This document shows, in pieces, positions 1 to 13,900 of a DNA stretch of 64,000 bases. A model generated the notes under the pieces. It did no database searches and was not told where the DNA came from. It saw only the letters and a list, made by a program, of their open reading frames with translations. How positions within the stretch are numbered: position 1 is the stretch's first letter; each line of letters begins with the position of its first letter. The stretch lies in NCBI GenBank assembly GCA_003254925.1, contig QANZ01037350.1, forward strand, positions 335,311 to 399,310. Direction: 5' to 3'. The position numbers and the translations under genes were made by a program. This DNA is from Chamaecrista fasciculata. Taxonomy: Eukaryota; Streptophyta; Magnoliopsida; Fabales; Fabaceae.

Positions 1-494
1 AACTAACTTTTATGGCATAAACTAACTTAATTTAGTTGGGTTCAATGATAAACTTTGAACAAAACTTTTGTTTAACCTGCAAGAATAATAATGATAAGAA
101 AGAACTCTTGTAACTCTAATAATGATAAAGTCAATGAAACTTATTTGAGGATTTAATTAGAATTTTCGTATTTTGAATATCTTACATTCTAACTTTAAAT
201 TATAAGACATATAGAGAGAGCACGTAGGAGCCAAGAAGATATTTGAAATTAGGTTCTTTGTGCATTTTAGAAAAATCAAGAAAGAGAGAGAGAAAATGTG
301 AATCTCACATTAATTATTTAATGGGACTCATACTTTCGCTCTCTATCTCTTATTCTATCTCTCTAAAATGCACCAAAAAATATAGAGACCAAATGCAGAG
401 AATTCATATCCATTTAGAATAGCTTAATTCATTTATGGTTTAATTACATTAAAAGCTTTTTGTCTTTTACAAAATATATGTTTTTTTAAAAAAA

Positions 495-993
495 GGAAAA
501 AATACTAATTTCGTTCCCAAACTTTACATCAACTTTCAATTTCGTCCCTAAACTTTTTTTGCTGTCAACTTCGTCCCCAAACTTTACACCAACTATCAAT
601 TTCATTCCCAATCTTTTTTTGCTGTCAATTTCGTCCCCAAACTCTACATCAACTGTCAATTTCGTCCCCGATCTTTTACATTTTCGTCAATTTTATCCTT
701 TGACCAACTTATTTTAATAAATTAACGACAGACTGTATCCTGTTTTTGAATCTAAGTTAGGATTTTAGTTTCTTTTTCTATCAATTTTACATTATATATC
801 GTTAAACACATAGATTTTGTCCTCAATACTTGGCTAAAGTAAAAGCAAAGGATAAAATTGACCAAAATGTGAAAAATTAGGGACGAAATTGACAGCATGT
901 GTAAAATTTGGGGATGAAATTGACAACAAAGAAAGATTGGGGACGAAATTGACAACAGGTGTAAAGTTTGGGGACGAAATGGGTACTTTTGCC
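495..993. mobile_element. MULE-like palindromic MITE, family A copy 1
   Basis: The two halves are long inverted repeats. The ends read GGAAAAAATACTAATTTCG on the left and, reverse-complemented, GGCAAAAGTACCCATTTCG on the right. A 9-bp flank is repeated with one mismatch (TTAAAAAAA at 486-494, TTAAAAAAG at 994-1002), which fits a Mutator-type target duplication. Each arm is built of alternating 31- and 29-bp units starting AATTTCGTCCCC. No transposase is present, so it is non-autonomous. Sister copies lie at 42738-43227 and 44432-44978. Confidence 0.8.
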
Positions 994-1002
994 TTAAAAA
1001 AG

Positions 1003-3129
1003 TTTATATGAAACTTAAATTTTATTTTAATATTTATTTACTATCAATTTTATCTTTAAAATTTTATATTTTGGTCAATTTAAATTCTTAATTAACTATT
1101 TCAATAAATTAACAATAGACTCTATCTTATTTTTTAATCATTTGAATTTGAATTTTTTCTATTAAATTTATATTACATTATTAATCATGTAAAATATGTT
1201 ATTAATATTTCATTAAAATTGAAAATTAAAATAAAAAATAAAATTAATTAAAATATTTAAAGATGAAATTAACCTTAACAAATTTTAGAGAGGGATCCTT
1301 AGAGTCGATATTGTTGGGAGGGTTCTGGTCATTTCGTCTCCGAGACTCGAATGAGATTAGTCTTTATGGACCGTTACACAGATAGGCAGAAATACCCATG
1401 TCTTAACGAAAAAAAAAAAAAAATTTAGAGAGAAAATTAGAACTTAATGTAAAGTTTACGATATATTGTAAATCACCCCTTACAGACTACGCTTTAACAC
1501 AATGGTATATTATTCTATTCATTCAACATGTAAGTATGTAACGTACTGCAGGCCAAATCCGGCTTTATATTGAATTGAACATTCCGCTAAATGACACTAT
1601 TTTCGTCCACTCTTCACACCTTTTCTTCTGTCTTTTTCTTTTCTCTTCATAATTATCTTATTCATCTCTATCTTATTCATCTCTTCATAATTATCTTATT
1701 CATCTCTATCCCTCAGCTGAACTGTTTTTCTTTGAGAAAAGGTTGGATATATATATATTTTTTTAATTTTTGCTATAAGATTTCTTTAATCATAACTTTG
1801 CTTAATATTTTATCTCTTTTATGATTAGTCATTTAAAAGATGTATTTAATATTTTCTCTTATTCATTCACAAAATTTTATAATAAAAGTATAATTAATTT
1901 CACCTAAATTTAGGTCTCTCTCTATGAATATTTGGCCTATCAAAATAAACTTTTTCTAATATTTTAGAATTTCAACACTCATTTCCAAATTGGGGATGAA
2001 TGACAAAAAATCAATAATTGTACACATGCTTTTAAGGCATAATCCATAACAAAATCATTCTTTGAAAGTTCCAAATCCTATTTTCTTTTGCTTTTTCTCT
2101 AATAGATATATTTTATTAGAGGGAGAAATCGTTGAACTTTAAATGTGAATTTTTTTTAATAAGAATTCAAATTTAGATATATTCTTTTATAAGAGACTCA
2201 AATTCTCATATTCTCACTCAAATTCAAATCCAAGATCATTGATGGTTTTAAGATTGTTGGTTATTAGTAAATTGGTAAACCACAATGGAAATTGTAAGAC
2301 ATTTCATTTTTCATGTTAGACCCAACGGCCAAACGCCTGTCTCTCTCAAGTCAAATTTGTTGTAACCAAATTATTTATTATTCATTCAAATATAATTTTG
2401 ATTCTAAATATTTGGATTATATTTCATTTTGGTCTTATAAATGTTATCTATTTTTAAAAATTCTAATTATTCTCTTTAAAATTTAGAAAAAAAAATTAAA
2501 ATTTCAATTCCGTTAAATATGACATTAAACACTACTTCATATATACTTATTAATTACATTTATCACTTAAATAATCTTAAACATCTCTAGCCCAATCTTA
2601 ATCTTGTAATGATATATCCGAACTTGTTTGGTAAGTCTTCAAAGTAAATGGCGAATTTCAATTTTCATAACCCACAAATTTGTGAGTTTCAAATTTCGCT
2701 ATTGACATAAGGGTTTTGTTAACAAGTGGTCTGTAAGTGCTAAAAGAGTTTGGAGACATGCTTTGGCCTTAGTAGCCCCGAAGCTCAACTTACCTAATTT
2801 TTTTTTTCACAAAAAAAAATTTGGAATTTTTTCAAATGTAAAAATAACATTTCATTACGAATTTAACTATTATTTTTGACATAGTTAAAAATAAAATTTT
2901 AATTTTGGTTAGAATCCATCATTTAACAACATTTATATTTTTCTTAAAATAAATGAAACGTTACAACCAAAAAAATATACTCAAATCAAGTATTTGAAGG
3001 CCTGATCACCTTCACCTCGATTCAAATTGTACTATATAAATCATCATATACATATCGCTTCACACTTTTCGTCTGGTTCATGACGAACGAAGGCTTTTCT
3101 CGCACGGTTATTGCATTTGCAGGTTGAAA
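1003..3129. other. gene-free upstream region
   Basis: AT-rich DNA with no coding exon that I can support. It holds a short poly-A stretch at about 1408-1423 after a GC-richer segment (1290-1405) that may be an old retroposon, and CT-rich or GA-rich low-complexity patches near 1610-1720 and 1915-1925. The last few hundred bases must include the promoter and 5' UTR of the ankyrin gene. I see no clear TATA box that fixes its start. Confidence 0.6.
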
Positions 3130-6100
3130 ATGACGATGCTCGTGAACACAGGTTCGGGTCTCAGAAAACAGGTCGTTCCGATTGACTACCAAACGCATGT
3201 TTCGCAACGACTCGTCGACGCCGTTCACGGCGGCGGTACCGACGCCGCTTTTGAATGCATCGCCAATAATCTCGTCGACGTCAACTTCGTCGGAACGGTG
3301 AACTTCAAGTGCCAAACGACGGAGGTTGTGTCGTGCGACGAGTCGCCTCACCAAGTCCGCTTCGGATACGAAGAGTTCAAGACCGAGGTCACTGCTCTGT
3401 TTCTCGCCGCTCATGTAGGGAATTTGACGCTCATCAGGAAGCTACTGGTAAGTGATGCTTCGATTTTAGTTTTTTGAATTGAAAGGAGAATTCGAGTGTC
3501 GATTTTGAGTAATGAATTTTGTGCCTGACGTCCTTTCGATCGGTCTTATTTGTCATTTGAACATTTCTTTCTTCTATGTGTCTTTTCATCCGTGTTCTTA
3601 CGGATGATTGATCAGGCTATTGAATTTGATGTTTGTTCGTAGAGAAAAAAGCCATTTGAGGCTGTTTGTACTTTGTACTCTACTATAGAATATGTTTTTG
3701 TTGTTTTCCTGGTATTACTCAAGTAGGCAATGCTGGAAGCAGGAAATATCAAATAACGTATTAGGTATTTGCATTTTCGCTTTAATCAACAATTGTTAAT
3801 TCTTCTGTCACTTTGTCACATTTTAGATTATTGAGATTCCTAATCATGGATTAATACACGCAGTAATTGCTGTGAAACGATGATGATCACAGTGCACACA
3901 TATTAAATACTTCTTCCTGTACAACTTAATTAATCTGAATTTCTCGAAATCTAGACGAGTGTCCTATTTTCTTCGGAATTCAAGAGTTCGTAGCTGTATA
4001 ATTCTCGGAGATTATTTGTTTGTTAGTAGCTGAGTTTGATGTTTTCGCTTGATAAAATGTTGGAACTACAGTGAATTTGAGATTATTCCTATTTTCTTCG
4101 AAATTCAAGAGTTCTTAGCTGTATAATTCTCGGAGATTACTTGTTTGTTAGTAGCTGAGTTTTGATGTTTTCGCTTGATAAAATGTTGGAACTAAAGTCA
4201 ATTTGAGAATATTCCTATTTTCTTCGAAATTCAAGAGTTTGTAGCTGTATTATTCTCGGAGATTACTTGTTTGTTAATTAGTAGCTGAGTTTTGATGTTT
4301 TCGCTTGATAGAATGTTGGAGCTAATGTGAATTTGAGATTGTTCCGGGGCTATGCTACAACAGCAGCAGTAAGGGAAGGGCATCTACAAGTATTAGAGGT
4401 ACTTATCAATGCTGGAGCGTCTCAGCTGGCATGCGAGGAGGCTTTGATGGAAGCAAGCCACTTCGGGCGGCCCAGATTTGCTGAGCTACTCATGCAGTCC
4501 AACATGATCCGTCCTCAAGTTGCCGTTCATGTGCTTGTTTCTGCCTCTTGCCGGGGATTTGCAGAAGTTGTTGATGTACTCATCAAGGTGAACTCATAGG
4601 CTCATTATGATGATTGACATGGACTATTCTCCTTAGAAATTACGGTCAATGTAGCACGCCTTGGTTGATAAAAATTGGGAGGGAATTATTATATATGATG
4701 ATGACATTGTTTTCAAACGTTGACAGCATGGAGTGGATGCCAATGCCATTGATAGGACACTGGTTCAATCTTCAAAGCCATTTCTTTATGCTAATGTTGA
4801 TTGCAATGCATTGTTCGCTGCCGTTGTCAGCAGGCAGATTAATGTTGTTAGATTGCTGTTGCAGGTTTGATTCTGACTTTATATGTATAAGCTAAGTTAG
4901 TTTCATATTACATAAATATTTGCAGTATTTTTAAGCAACTGGTAAAAGTATCTTTTTCTTCTGTCTTATATGTTTTATTTGATTCAATTCTGTTCTTTAT
5001 ATTTTCCATAATAATACCATTTGGATACTTAACAGAATGATTTGACATATCTTTACATTTTAGCAAGCCTTAGTCATTAGATGACTAGATGAAATAATTT
5101 TTTTTTGGAAAATATTAGTAGTATATACGAGAATAACTATTAGAACAAAATGAAAATCTAATTTAAAAATTAAGACTATCAAGACGTAAGGTTTGGTCAT
5201 TAAGTACACTACAATGTACTATTATATCTAGTGATAAATGTATGCACCTACTTACTTTGCATTGACCAAAAATGCTATGATGGCATAACATTTTGATGCC
5301 GGTGATTATCTCATATATAGCACTTTTATTTGATATGTTATCAAATCCAAATATTACTTGGTCCAGTATTTGTATAGAGTTGAGTTGTATTGCAAATTAT
5401 TGAATCAATCAACATCTACTGTGGTAATCACTTATTGATGTTGGAAACAGGTTGGTGTAAGGACAGATCTGGAGGTAAAACTAGGGGCTTGGACATGGGA
5501 AACTGATACAGGAGAAGCACTTCGTGTGGGTGTGGGATTAGCTGATGCTTATCCTATCACCTGGTGTGCTGTGGAGTATTTTGAATCTACTGGAGCTATA
5601 TTGCAAATGTTGCTATGCCACCTCTCACCCAACAGTTTGCACTTGGGAAGGACTCTTTTGCACCATGCCATCCTCTGTAATAACGAAAAAGCTGTAGATA
5701 TACTTTTAAATGCAAATGCAGATGCCGAAATAACAGCGCAAACGATTGATGAAACCAATTTACACCCCATTCACATGGCTGCACGGCTTGGATCATCGAA
5801 CATTCTTCGTTGCCTAATAAATGCTGGCTGTAACTTAGATTGCCAGACAAAATCTGGAGATACGGCATTAATGATCTGTACTAGGCATAAGCATGAGGAT
5901 TGCCTTCGGGTCCTAGCATCATCAGGTGCTGATTTAGGGATAGTAAATTCATCTGGTCACTGTGCATCCTCAATTGCAGAGTCTGTCCAGTGGACTAATA
6001 TCTTCCAGAAAGCAATTTTGGATGCGGTTCGAGCCGGAAATAGTGTGAGATCCAGCAGTGCCTCCAGGTTTTCTGCTTTGATTTTTGTAACTCATGCTAA

Positions 6101-7004
6101 TGATATTGAGGCTTTGAAGGAACTCATTGAACATAGAAACATAGATCTAAACGAGCAAGATGAAAATGGATTCTCAGCTGTCATGATAGCTGTAGCAGAA
6201 GGCAACCCAGAGGCTTTCAGGTTGCTTCTTAAAGCTGGAGCTGATGTTCTAAAGCTGAGAAATAGGTATGGATTAACGACCCTTAACCTTATAGACATGA
6301 ACCAAAATGGTAAAGTTTTTGAAAAAATATTTCTTGAGCATGTTATTGAAAAGGAAAGCATCGCCTCCAACATTGAACTTAATCCTTTACACCATGCTGC
6401 CCGCCATGGGGACGCAGAACATGTTGATAAAATACTAAAAAGAGGGTTTGATGTTGATGCTTTTGATGATGATGGATATACCCCATTAATGTTAGCAGCA
6501 AGAGAATGCCGTAGCGAAATGTGTGAACTTCTGATCTCATGTGGTGCCCAATGTGATATTCAGAATGAGAGAAATGAAACGGCCCTTTCACTTGCCAGAG
6601 AAAAAGGTAGTTTAGGAAATGATGCAGAGCGTGTGATATTAGACGAGCTAGCTAGAAAACTAGTCTTGTGCGGGGCTCGCGTGAAGAAACACACAAAGTG
6701 TGGGAAAGGGTCTCCCCATAGTAAAGAACTGAGAATGTTGGAGAGTGTTGGTATATTACGATGGGGAAAATCAAGTAAGAGAAACGTGGTTTGTAATAAT
6801 GCTGAGGTTGGACCCAGTGAGAAATTCAGATGGAACCGAAGGAAGAAGTTTGATGTTGATGAGGCAGGAATATTCCATGTTATGACAACAAAGAAGAAAG
6901 AGGTACATTTTGTGAGTGAAGGTGGGGTTGAAATGGCTGAATTGTGGGTTAGGGGGATTACATTAGTCACAAGGGCAGCCATCTTTGGCAAAAGTAGCTC
7001 ATAA
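3130..7004 (+). CDS. ankyrin-repeat protein, 761 aa, four exons
   Basis: Exons 3130-3447, 4312-4587, 4727-4864 and 5451-7004 join in phase 0 through GT-AG introns. The first in-frame ATG (3130) gives MTMLVNTGSG; a second ATG two codons on is also possible. Ankyrin units run through most of the protein. Clear ones are TALFLAAHVGNLTLIRKLL in exon 1, ATTAAVREGHLQVLEVLINA in exon 2, and HPIHMAARLGSSNILRCLI and TPLMLAARECRSEMCELLI in exon 4. The last ~130 residues are not ankyrin: a basic stretch (KRNVVC... RWNRRKKFD) then VHFVSEGGVEMAELWVRG. This layout matches a conserved plant family of ankyrin-only proteins of about 750 aa whose function I do not know; there are no transmembrane segments and no kinase or RING domain. 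It probably binds other proteins. Intron 1 contains a tandem duplication of its own 3' end (see 3962-4343). Confidence 0.9.
3962..4343 (+). repeat. three ~125-bp tandem units duplicating a splice acceptor and exon start
   Basis: Units start at 3962, 4087 and 4213 with TCCTATTTTCTTCG and are 125, 126 and about 130 bp long. Each ends with TGATAAAATGTTGGAACTA or its variant, followed by AATTTGAGATT. In the third unit this is the real acceptor (TGATAG at 4306-4311) and the first ~30 bases of exon 2. In the two upstream units the acceptor AG is AA, so they should not splice. The third unit also has a small insertion near TTAATTAG. Confidence 0.9.
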
Positions 7005-7996
7005 ATATGGATGGGGAGATGGTAGTGTTTTTTGTAGTGGTAAACTAAACAATGATGTTTTTTGTAACTATAAATGGACTAGTACTGCCATTGCCCATTG
7101 GTATTCTAGTCTGAAATGTGAATAATACATTAGCCTCGCCCCTAAGATTTTTGGCCAAAATCTTATTTTAGTCCCTCAAGTTTGTACACAATTTTATTTT
7201 GATTCTTTAATTTTTTTTTTGTTCTTTTGATTCATCAAATTTTCTGACTTAAGGCTCCTTCTGTGATTATGTGAAATTTAAAATTATAAAATACATTTAT
7301 AAATAAATATAGAAATAAAAAAGACCTGAATAGTATCATCAAACATTTATCTCTTTAGAACACATTTATAAATAAATGTATTTAATATTTTGAATTAGTA
7401 GAATTATTTTATCTCGTTTGTAAACAGTATTAATTAAATAGAGAAAAAATTTGTCAGTGTGACATTCAAATTTAAAATGAGAGAGATATAACTAAATTTA
7501 TGAAACAAAAAACTTATTTGTAGACTTGATTTTATATTTGATTTGATCTCATTTGATGATATTCTTACCGAGCAAAGAAAGAATTGAAGACCAAATAGAT
7601 TTTTGAGGTATATATATTTATCAAAAAAGTAAAAGATACCTGTACTCCAATTAAACACAGCTTAACCAGAAAATTTAATAAAATAACTAAATAACTAAAT
7701 ATTTAAATCGGCTCGCACCTCGGCACAAAGAGTCCAAGACGAAGAATACTGCCACCAAGTCACCAACATGTGCATCGCTCACCCAAAGGACATAAAAAGC
7801 ATTCGAATTATGGTGATAAATAATACGAATTCATAAATCACGCCGCTCTCGAGACATTTGACTTCCTTTCTCCCTTCATTTCGATCCTCACTGCTTTGGG
7901 GAACTTCTAGATTCCATAGCCTTCTTCTTCTTCTTCTTCTTTGAATTTTCGTTTTTCTTAGTTTTTCAGTGAAGAACGAACTGTGAACACTGAAAG
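7005..7996. other. intergenic region with urease promoter and 5' UTR
   Basis: About 1 kb without a gene. After the ankyrin stop there is AT-rich DNA and a decayed half of a GGTCC-type repeat (about 7155-7260). A CTT microsatellite (7920-7942) lies 55-77 bases before the urease ATG, as is common in plant 5' UTRs. I cannot place the transcription start. Confidence 0.5.
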
Positions 7997-10900
7997 ATGA
8001 AGCTGATTCCGAGAGAGGTCGATAAGCTAAGTCTGCACAGTGCTGGATTCCTCGCTCAAAAACGCCTTGCTCGTGGTTTAAGACTTAATTATACTGAAGC
8101 CGTCGCTCTCATAGCCACACAGGTCAGTTTCTGTGTACAATTTTTCAAAACTTTTTTCATTGCAGAAAAAAAACCTGAATCGAATCCTAATATGGTCATC
8201 TAATTTTGTGTGGCCTTTCCTTCTCTCTTCGCTAGATTTTAGAATTCGTTCGTGATGGTGAAAAGACTGTCGCTGAATTGATGGACATTGGGAAGCAACT
8301 CTTAGGGAGGTATTATTCCTGTTTTGATATTTTTGTGTCGTATACTGCTATTTGAACTCGTTTTTGGAAAATAGCTTCATCTCTTCGATTGATGACCGGA
8401 TTCTAGGTTATTGTTTTTCACTATTGAATGGAAAGAAGAAGAATGAACTGTCTTAATAAACATCTAAACATTTTTTTGGATTTTTAATAGGAGACAAGTT
8501 CTTCCAGCCGTTCCACATCTGTTGGATGCTGTACAGGTATTTATATAATCATTATTTATATTCTAACTGTACTCAACTCCTGCAAAATTTGTCAAAAGGT
8601 TAGGCATTGATTCCAATCAGTAGTCCAGTTAGGTTGGTTAAAGACCATTCAAAAAAGGAAAGGAAGAAGAATTTGTTCTCTCACTCTAATTCAAAGTTTA
8701 TAATTATAGATCATATATCATTTCTTAACCTGGGAATTTGACTTTTTTTCCCCCTTAATTTTGTTATAACTGTCAATATAATCTGGTCCTTTTTATCTCT
8801 TTGTGACTTATTTGAAATCTTCAAATAGACGACTAGACCAGTGCAGCTCAGATTTTGCTGTAATTTATCTATGTACTTGCTCCTACTCTTTAAGAGTTTC
8901 AAAAATAGAATATTGACAATCACTTGTTTGGTTTACTGTTCCTACTAAAAAGAAGAAAAAAAATTTGCTAGGAATTCCTTTCTGTAATTTTCCTGAGGAA
9001 AAAGAAAGAACAAATCCTTACCCACATTGTTGTAGATTTATGAGATAAATTTTATTGTAGGTTGAAGCCACCTTCCCTGATGGGACTAAATTAGTCACTG
9101 TTCATGGTGCAATTGCTTCTGAGGATGGTAACCTAGAACTAGCATTACATGGTTCCTTTCTTCCAGGTATGCCTCTACTTTGACCTGAGGGCAGCACTTT
9201 TTGCTAGATATCTCTATTAATTGCTTCCTCCTGTAAGCAGCAAGCATGCTATACTGAAACTGATATTCTGCCTATGCCTATAACTTTGTATAATCATATT
9301 GTGTCTTTGCATATATTATTATCATTTGAACTTGTGACCTGACTTTGCAAAGGTTATCCTTTTATCTGTCTTCCACCCATTAGTAAAACTCTTCCATAAA
9401 TTTTACTGATTCGGTTCTTAATCCATTTTTCCATTATTTTCTCCGAGAAAAGAGGTTCTTCTCATTCTTTGAGGAAACTATTGGAGAAAAATAATGTCTA
9501 AACCAACTTGACTGAATTTACAGATGAGTAGATGACAATCTGCTAGTGCTCTCTGTTTTTGAGTTGAAATAGCTTAACTATTATTATTTAAAACACCTGA
9601 ATAGTCACAATATTGCTCCTAATTGATATTCTATTCAGACTTACCTTAACTAAAATATCTTAAAATAGTAAGGTTCAATGCTCTTGATGGAATATTGCAA
9701 TGTCCTATAGTATGTTTTAAACCTTTTGTAAATTTTACTTGAGGGTATACTGAAGCAATAATCAGGGTTGAATCTGTACTAGCACTAGCTTTTCTCTTAA
9801 TGAATGGAAACTATGTTTGCAGTACCTCCACTTGACAAGTTTCCCACAATAGAAGATAACAGAATACCTGGTGAAGTAATTTATGGGGTTGAAGATGTGA
9901 TTATTAACCGTGGAAGGAAAGCACTAATTCTCAGAGTTGTCAACCATGGTGACAGGCCAATACAGGTGTTTTGCAAAAGTTGTCTTTCAGATCCCTTTTA
10001 CACTCAGGATTAGATCACTTGAAGTTAATATTTCCCAAAGTTGCTGAAGTTGTCTCTTAAATGCAAAAGGTTCTGTTTTTTTATAAATTTGAACCAATCA
10101 CCAATCAATATTAAATTAACTTCAGAAACTTTACAGAGGATCAACAACATCAGGTGATCCCTTCCCTTTAAACTCACCAGTTGGAAGATATTTTCTACCA
10201 TGTTTCTCCTTCTAGCTTGGCATTTTTTTTTAAGTGAAATCATGCATCTATTTTTTTGGCTTTGAATTTTGAATTGCCAAACTTTAATTTAAGTTCTAAT
10301 TACATGCGGTGCCAACTCTTGGGAATTAGTCTGAATAAGCTAATTTAATAATTTTTATGAAACTTATGAATCAATAAGATATATGAACTGAGTGCTACTT
10401 GATTTTTATTTGTTTCCTTGAGTTTTTATTGATCAGTCTGCTACAATAATTGTTGTCCTTGAGTTTGGGTATTACCATCTTAAGTTCATACCCTTTTCAG
10501 GTTCAGGAGCCATAAACTTGTGAATATTTGTTGTAAAGACTCAGACACTCAGTATTGTTACAAATATTAGAGCTTTCTGAATATTACAATCCAGATAAAT
10601 AAACTAAAATTCTATTTAATGGTTTGCCTTTTTGCTGGTTCTCTACTAATTTAATCCAATGGACCATTTCATAATATTTCAGGTTGGCAGCCACTATCAC
10701 TTCAGTGAAGTAAATCCCTACTTAGTGTTTGATAGAAGGAAAGCTTATGGCACACATCTCAATATAGCTGCAGGGACTGCAACCCGCTTCGAGGTGGGAT
10801 TCTGAATTGTTGTCTGTTTCCAGAATTATTATTGTTCACTGAAGCATATCTCCTCTTGCCAGCCAGGGGAAAGTAAGAGCGTTGTACTTGTAAGCATTGG

Positions 10901-13900
10901 AGGTAACAAAGTCATTAGAGGTGGAAATTGCATTGCTGATGGCCCTGTTTGTGATTCTAATTGCAGCAAAGTCATGCAGGCTGTAAGCGTAGGGAAATTT
11001 AAGCACATGGAAGAGGAAAATGCAAGGTTTATTATTTGTGATTGAAGCAATTATTGTACTACCTGTTTACCTCTTTGCCAATTCCAGCTTTTTGAATAAA
11101 TTATGTGACTATTTCTTTTCTCTTTCTTTCCTCAAATATGAATTTCTAGTGAAGGCATTAGTGGAAGAGTCCCTGCTTTGACCACAGTGATTCCTCGTGA
11201 GAAATATGTTAACATGTATGGCCCTACTATTGGTGACAAAATCCGTCTGGGTGACACTGACTTGTTTGCTGAAATTGAAAAAGATTTTTGCGTCTATGGC
11301 GATGAATGTGTTTTTGGAGGTGGGAAAGTTTTAAGAGATGGAATGGGTCAGTCATGCGGGCATCCACTTGCTAGCTCCTTGGACACTGTCATAACAAATG
11401 CAGTGATCATTGATTACAGTGGAATTATCAAAGCAGATATTGGTATAAAGGATGACCTTATTGTATCAATTGGAAAAGCAGGGAATCCAGACGTCATGGA
11501 TGGTGTGTTTCGTAATATGAATATTGGGGTGAGTGCCCTTTCAGACACCACAAGCAATGAGTTGAATTCATACCTCATACACTTGTGGCACTTATATATG
11601 TCATTCATATATAGGCCTGCACTGAAGTCATTGCTGGAGAAGGGTTAATTGTAACTGCTGGGGCCATAGATTGTCACGTACATTTTATATGTCCTCAATT
11701 AGCATATGAAGCGATATCAAGTGGTGAGCTCCACGACAATGAATATTTATTCTGATAGTGCTCAGTACATGTATCTGTCATTTTTTTACTGTTATTTCAT
11801 CCTCACCAAGATTTTCGATCACGTGGTTGTGCTTATGCTACATCTGTATGTATTAAAGATTTTGGTCTTCCTTAGGTTATTGCTTTCTTAAGCATTCTTC
11901 CAAATCAATACCAGTTATTGATTTTCACTTAAACAATCTTACATTAACTTACTTCAAAAAATAACAGTTCTGATTTCCACTATTTCCTTTTGACTTTATT
12001 CACTACAGACTTATTAGTTGCCCAGGGAAATTCTACAATTCATCCCATACTTGAGGAGGTATTCATAATAACCATATTTGGCTTAGTTATAGTCAATCAA
12101 ATTCTATTCCACTTTGACTGCATGCAAACTAATTATTTAACTACTTACGAAGCTGAACTTATATTTACCTTGATGATTGACATGGACACACATAAAGGTC
12201 ATTTTGAAGATAGATTTAGGTAGATTCAGAAGTGACATAATACCACATAAAGTCAATTGTCTGGAGTTGATGATGGAGTTTAATGAATCCTTTTGTTCTT
12301 TGTATGTAGGAATCACAACATTGGTGGGAGGTGGAACAGGACCAGCTGTAGGAACATGTGCTACAACTTGCACACCAGCACCAAATCATATCAAATTGAT
12401 GCTGCAATCAACAGATGACCTGCCACTGAATTTTGGTTTTACTGGAAAAGCATGTTTTCTTTATTCTCTCATGTTATATTGAATGCTTGTTTTTAGCAAT
12501 ATTGTGAAGATATTTCCTTGTTTCTTGGTAACTATTATGCAACGCCCGATTGTCTCGGTCAATTAAACCATCCATCGGTTGCTTCAGGGAAATTGTGCCA
12601 AGCCTGATGAACTACATGAAATAGTCAGGGCTGGAGCCATGGGACTGAAGCTGCATGAGGACTGGGGAACTACTCCTGCTGCAATAGACTGTTGTTTGGC
12701 AGCTGCAGAATGCTATGACATTCAAGTACTACTTTCTTTGATATATGTAGATATATATTAGCATGGTAATTAGAATTGATTTTGTTTCTAACTTCTATTT
12801 ACAGGTTAATATTCATACTGACACATTAAATGAATCTGGATTTGTGGAACATACAATCGCTGCATTTAAGGGAAGAACTATTCACACTTACCACAGGTAT
12901 ATGTTGTGGGCTCCCCTGCACCTTGCCCTTGGCATCCTAATCGGACCGGTAAAAAATTTTTAGTCACTTACTGTTGTCAAACTAGTAGTTATTGAGGGAC
13001 AATATCCATTTTGAATATATTGTTGTGATCTATTGCATGTATTTGCATTCAGAAAAGGAGCAAATGTATTATATAACATTTGTTGCTATCCTTTGTTGAC
13101 TCTTAGTTTTTGGTTGAGTTGAAATAGCCAGTGGACTAAAACTTTGCTTTTATATTTCTCTCTGATCTTGGCTGTGAGGTGGGACTTGGTTTATATTGTA
13201 TATTCCCATCTTGCCGCTGATCAGAAGTTCACCGATTAGTAGTATAAGTTTAACTTGGCAAATCCTCTGATTATCCTCTTTTGGAATTTGGGCAGTGAAG
13301 GTGCAGGTGGTGGCCACGCTCCAGATATCATCAAAGTATGTGGTGAAAAGAATGTCATACCCTCATCGACTAATCCTACGCGACCTTATACATATAATAC
13401 CGTAGATGAACATCTTGACATGTTGGTAAGGTCAAAATTGATATTAACAATAATTATGTGATTTGTGTTATGGACATTAAGGTCTCAGTTTAGACTTTGG
13501 TGACATACAGATGGTCTGTCATCACCTTGATAAGGACATTCCAGAAGATGTAGCTTTTGCAGAATCAAGGATAAGAGCTGAAACAATTGCTGCTGAAGAT
13601 ATTCTGCATGATATGGGGGCAATTAGCATTATATCTTCTGATTCACAGGCTATGGGCCGAATTGGAGAGGTTCTTCCTTTACTCAAGTCTAGGACTTAAT
13701 TTCATTTTTCTTTTGTTTTAATCAAGTTAGTAAAGAGAGAGGGTACTTGCAACAACAAAAACAACAACAATCAAAGCCTTTTTTCCACTAGGTGGGGTCG
13801 GTTATATGGATCAAATGATGCCAACATGTTATGTCTTTATATATTTTATAGTTAGGTCATTAATAATTAAATGCCTCCTAATAGTTTCTCCTATTGTTTT

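Noticed and set aside
752..955. Similar 67-68-residue reading frames at 752-955, 42986-43189 and 44516-44722
   Set aside because: All three fall inside the family A MITE copies and are translations of the repeat, so their similarity reflects copy number and not protein conservation.
1290..1425. Possible SINE with poly-A at 1408-1423
   Set aside because: The box B-like sequence (GACTCGAATGAGA) is poor in either orientation, there is no box A and no flanking duplication.
5549..6991. Minus-strand frames of 70-143 residues opposite ankyrin exon 4
   Set aside because: They are shadows of the long plus-strand exon, with no splice partners or recognisable domains.
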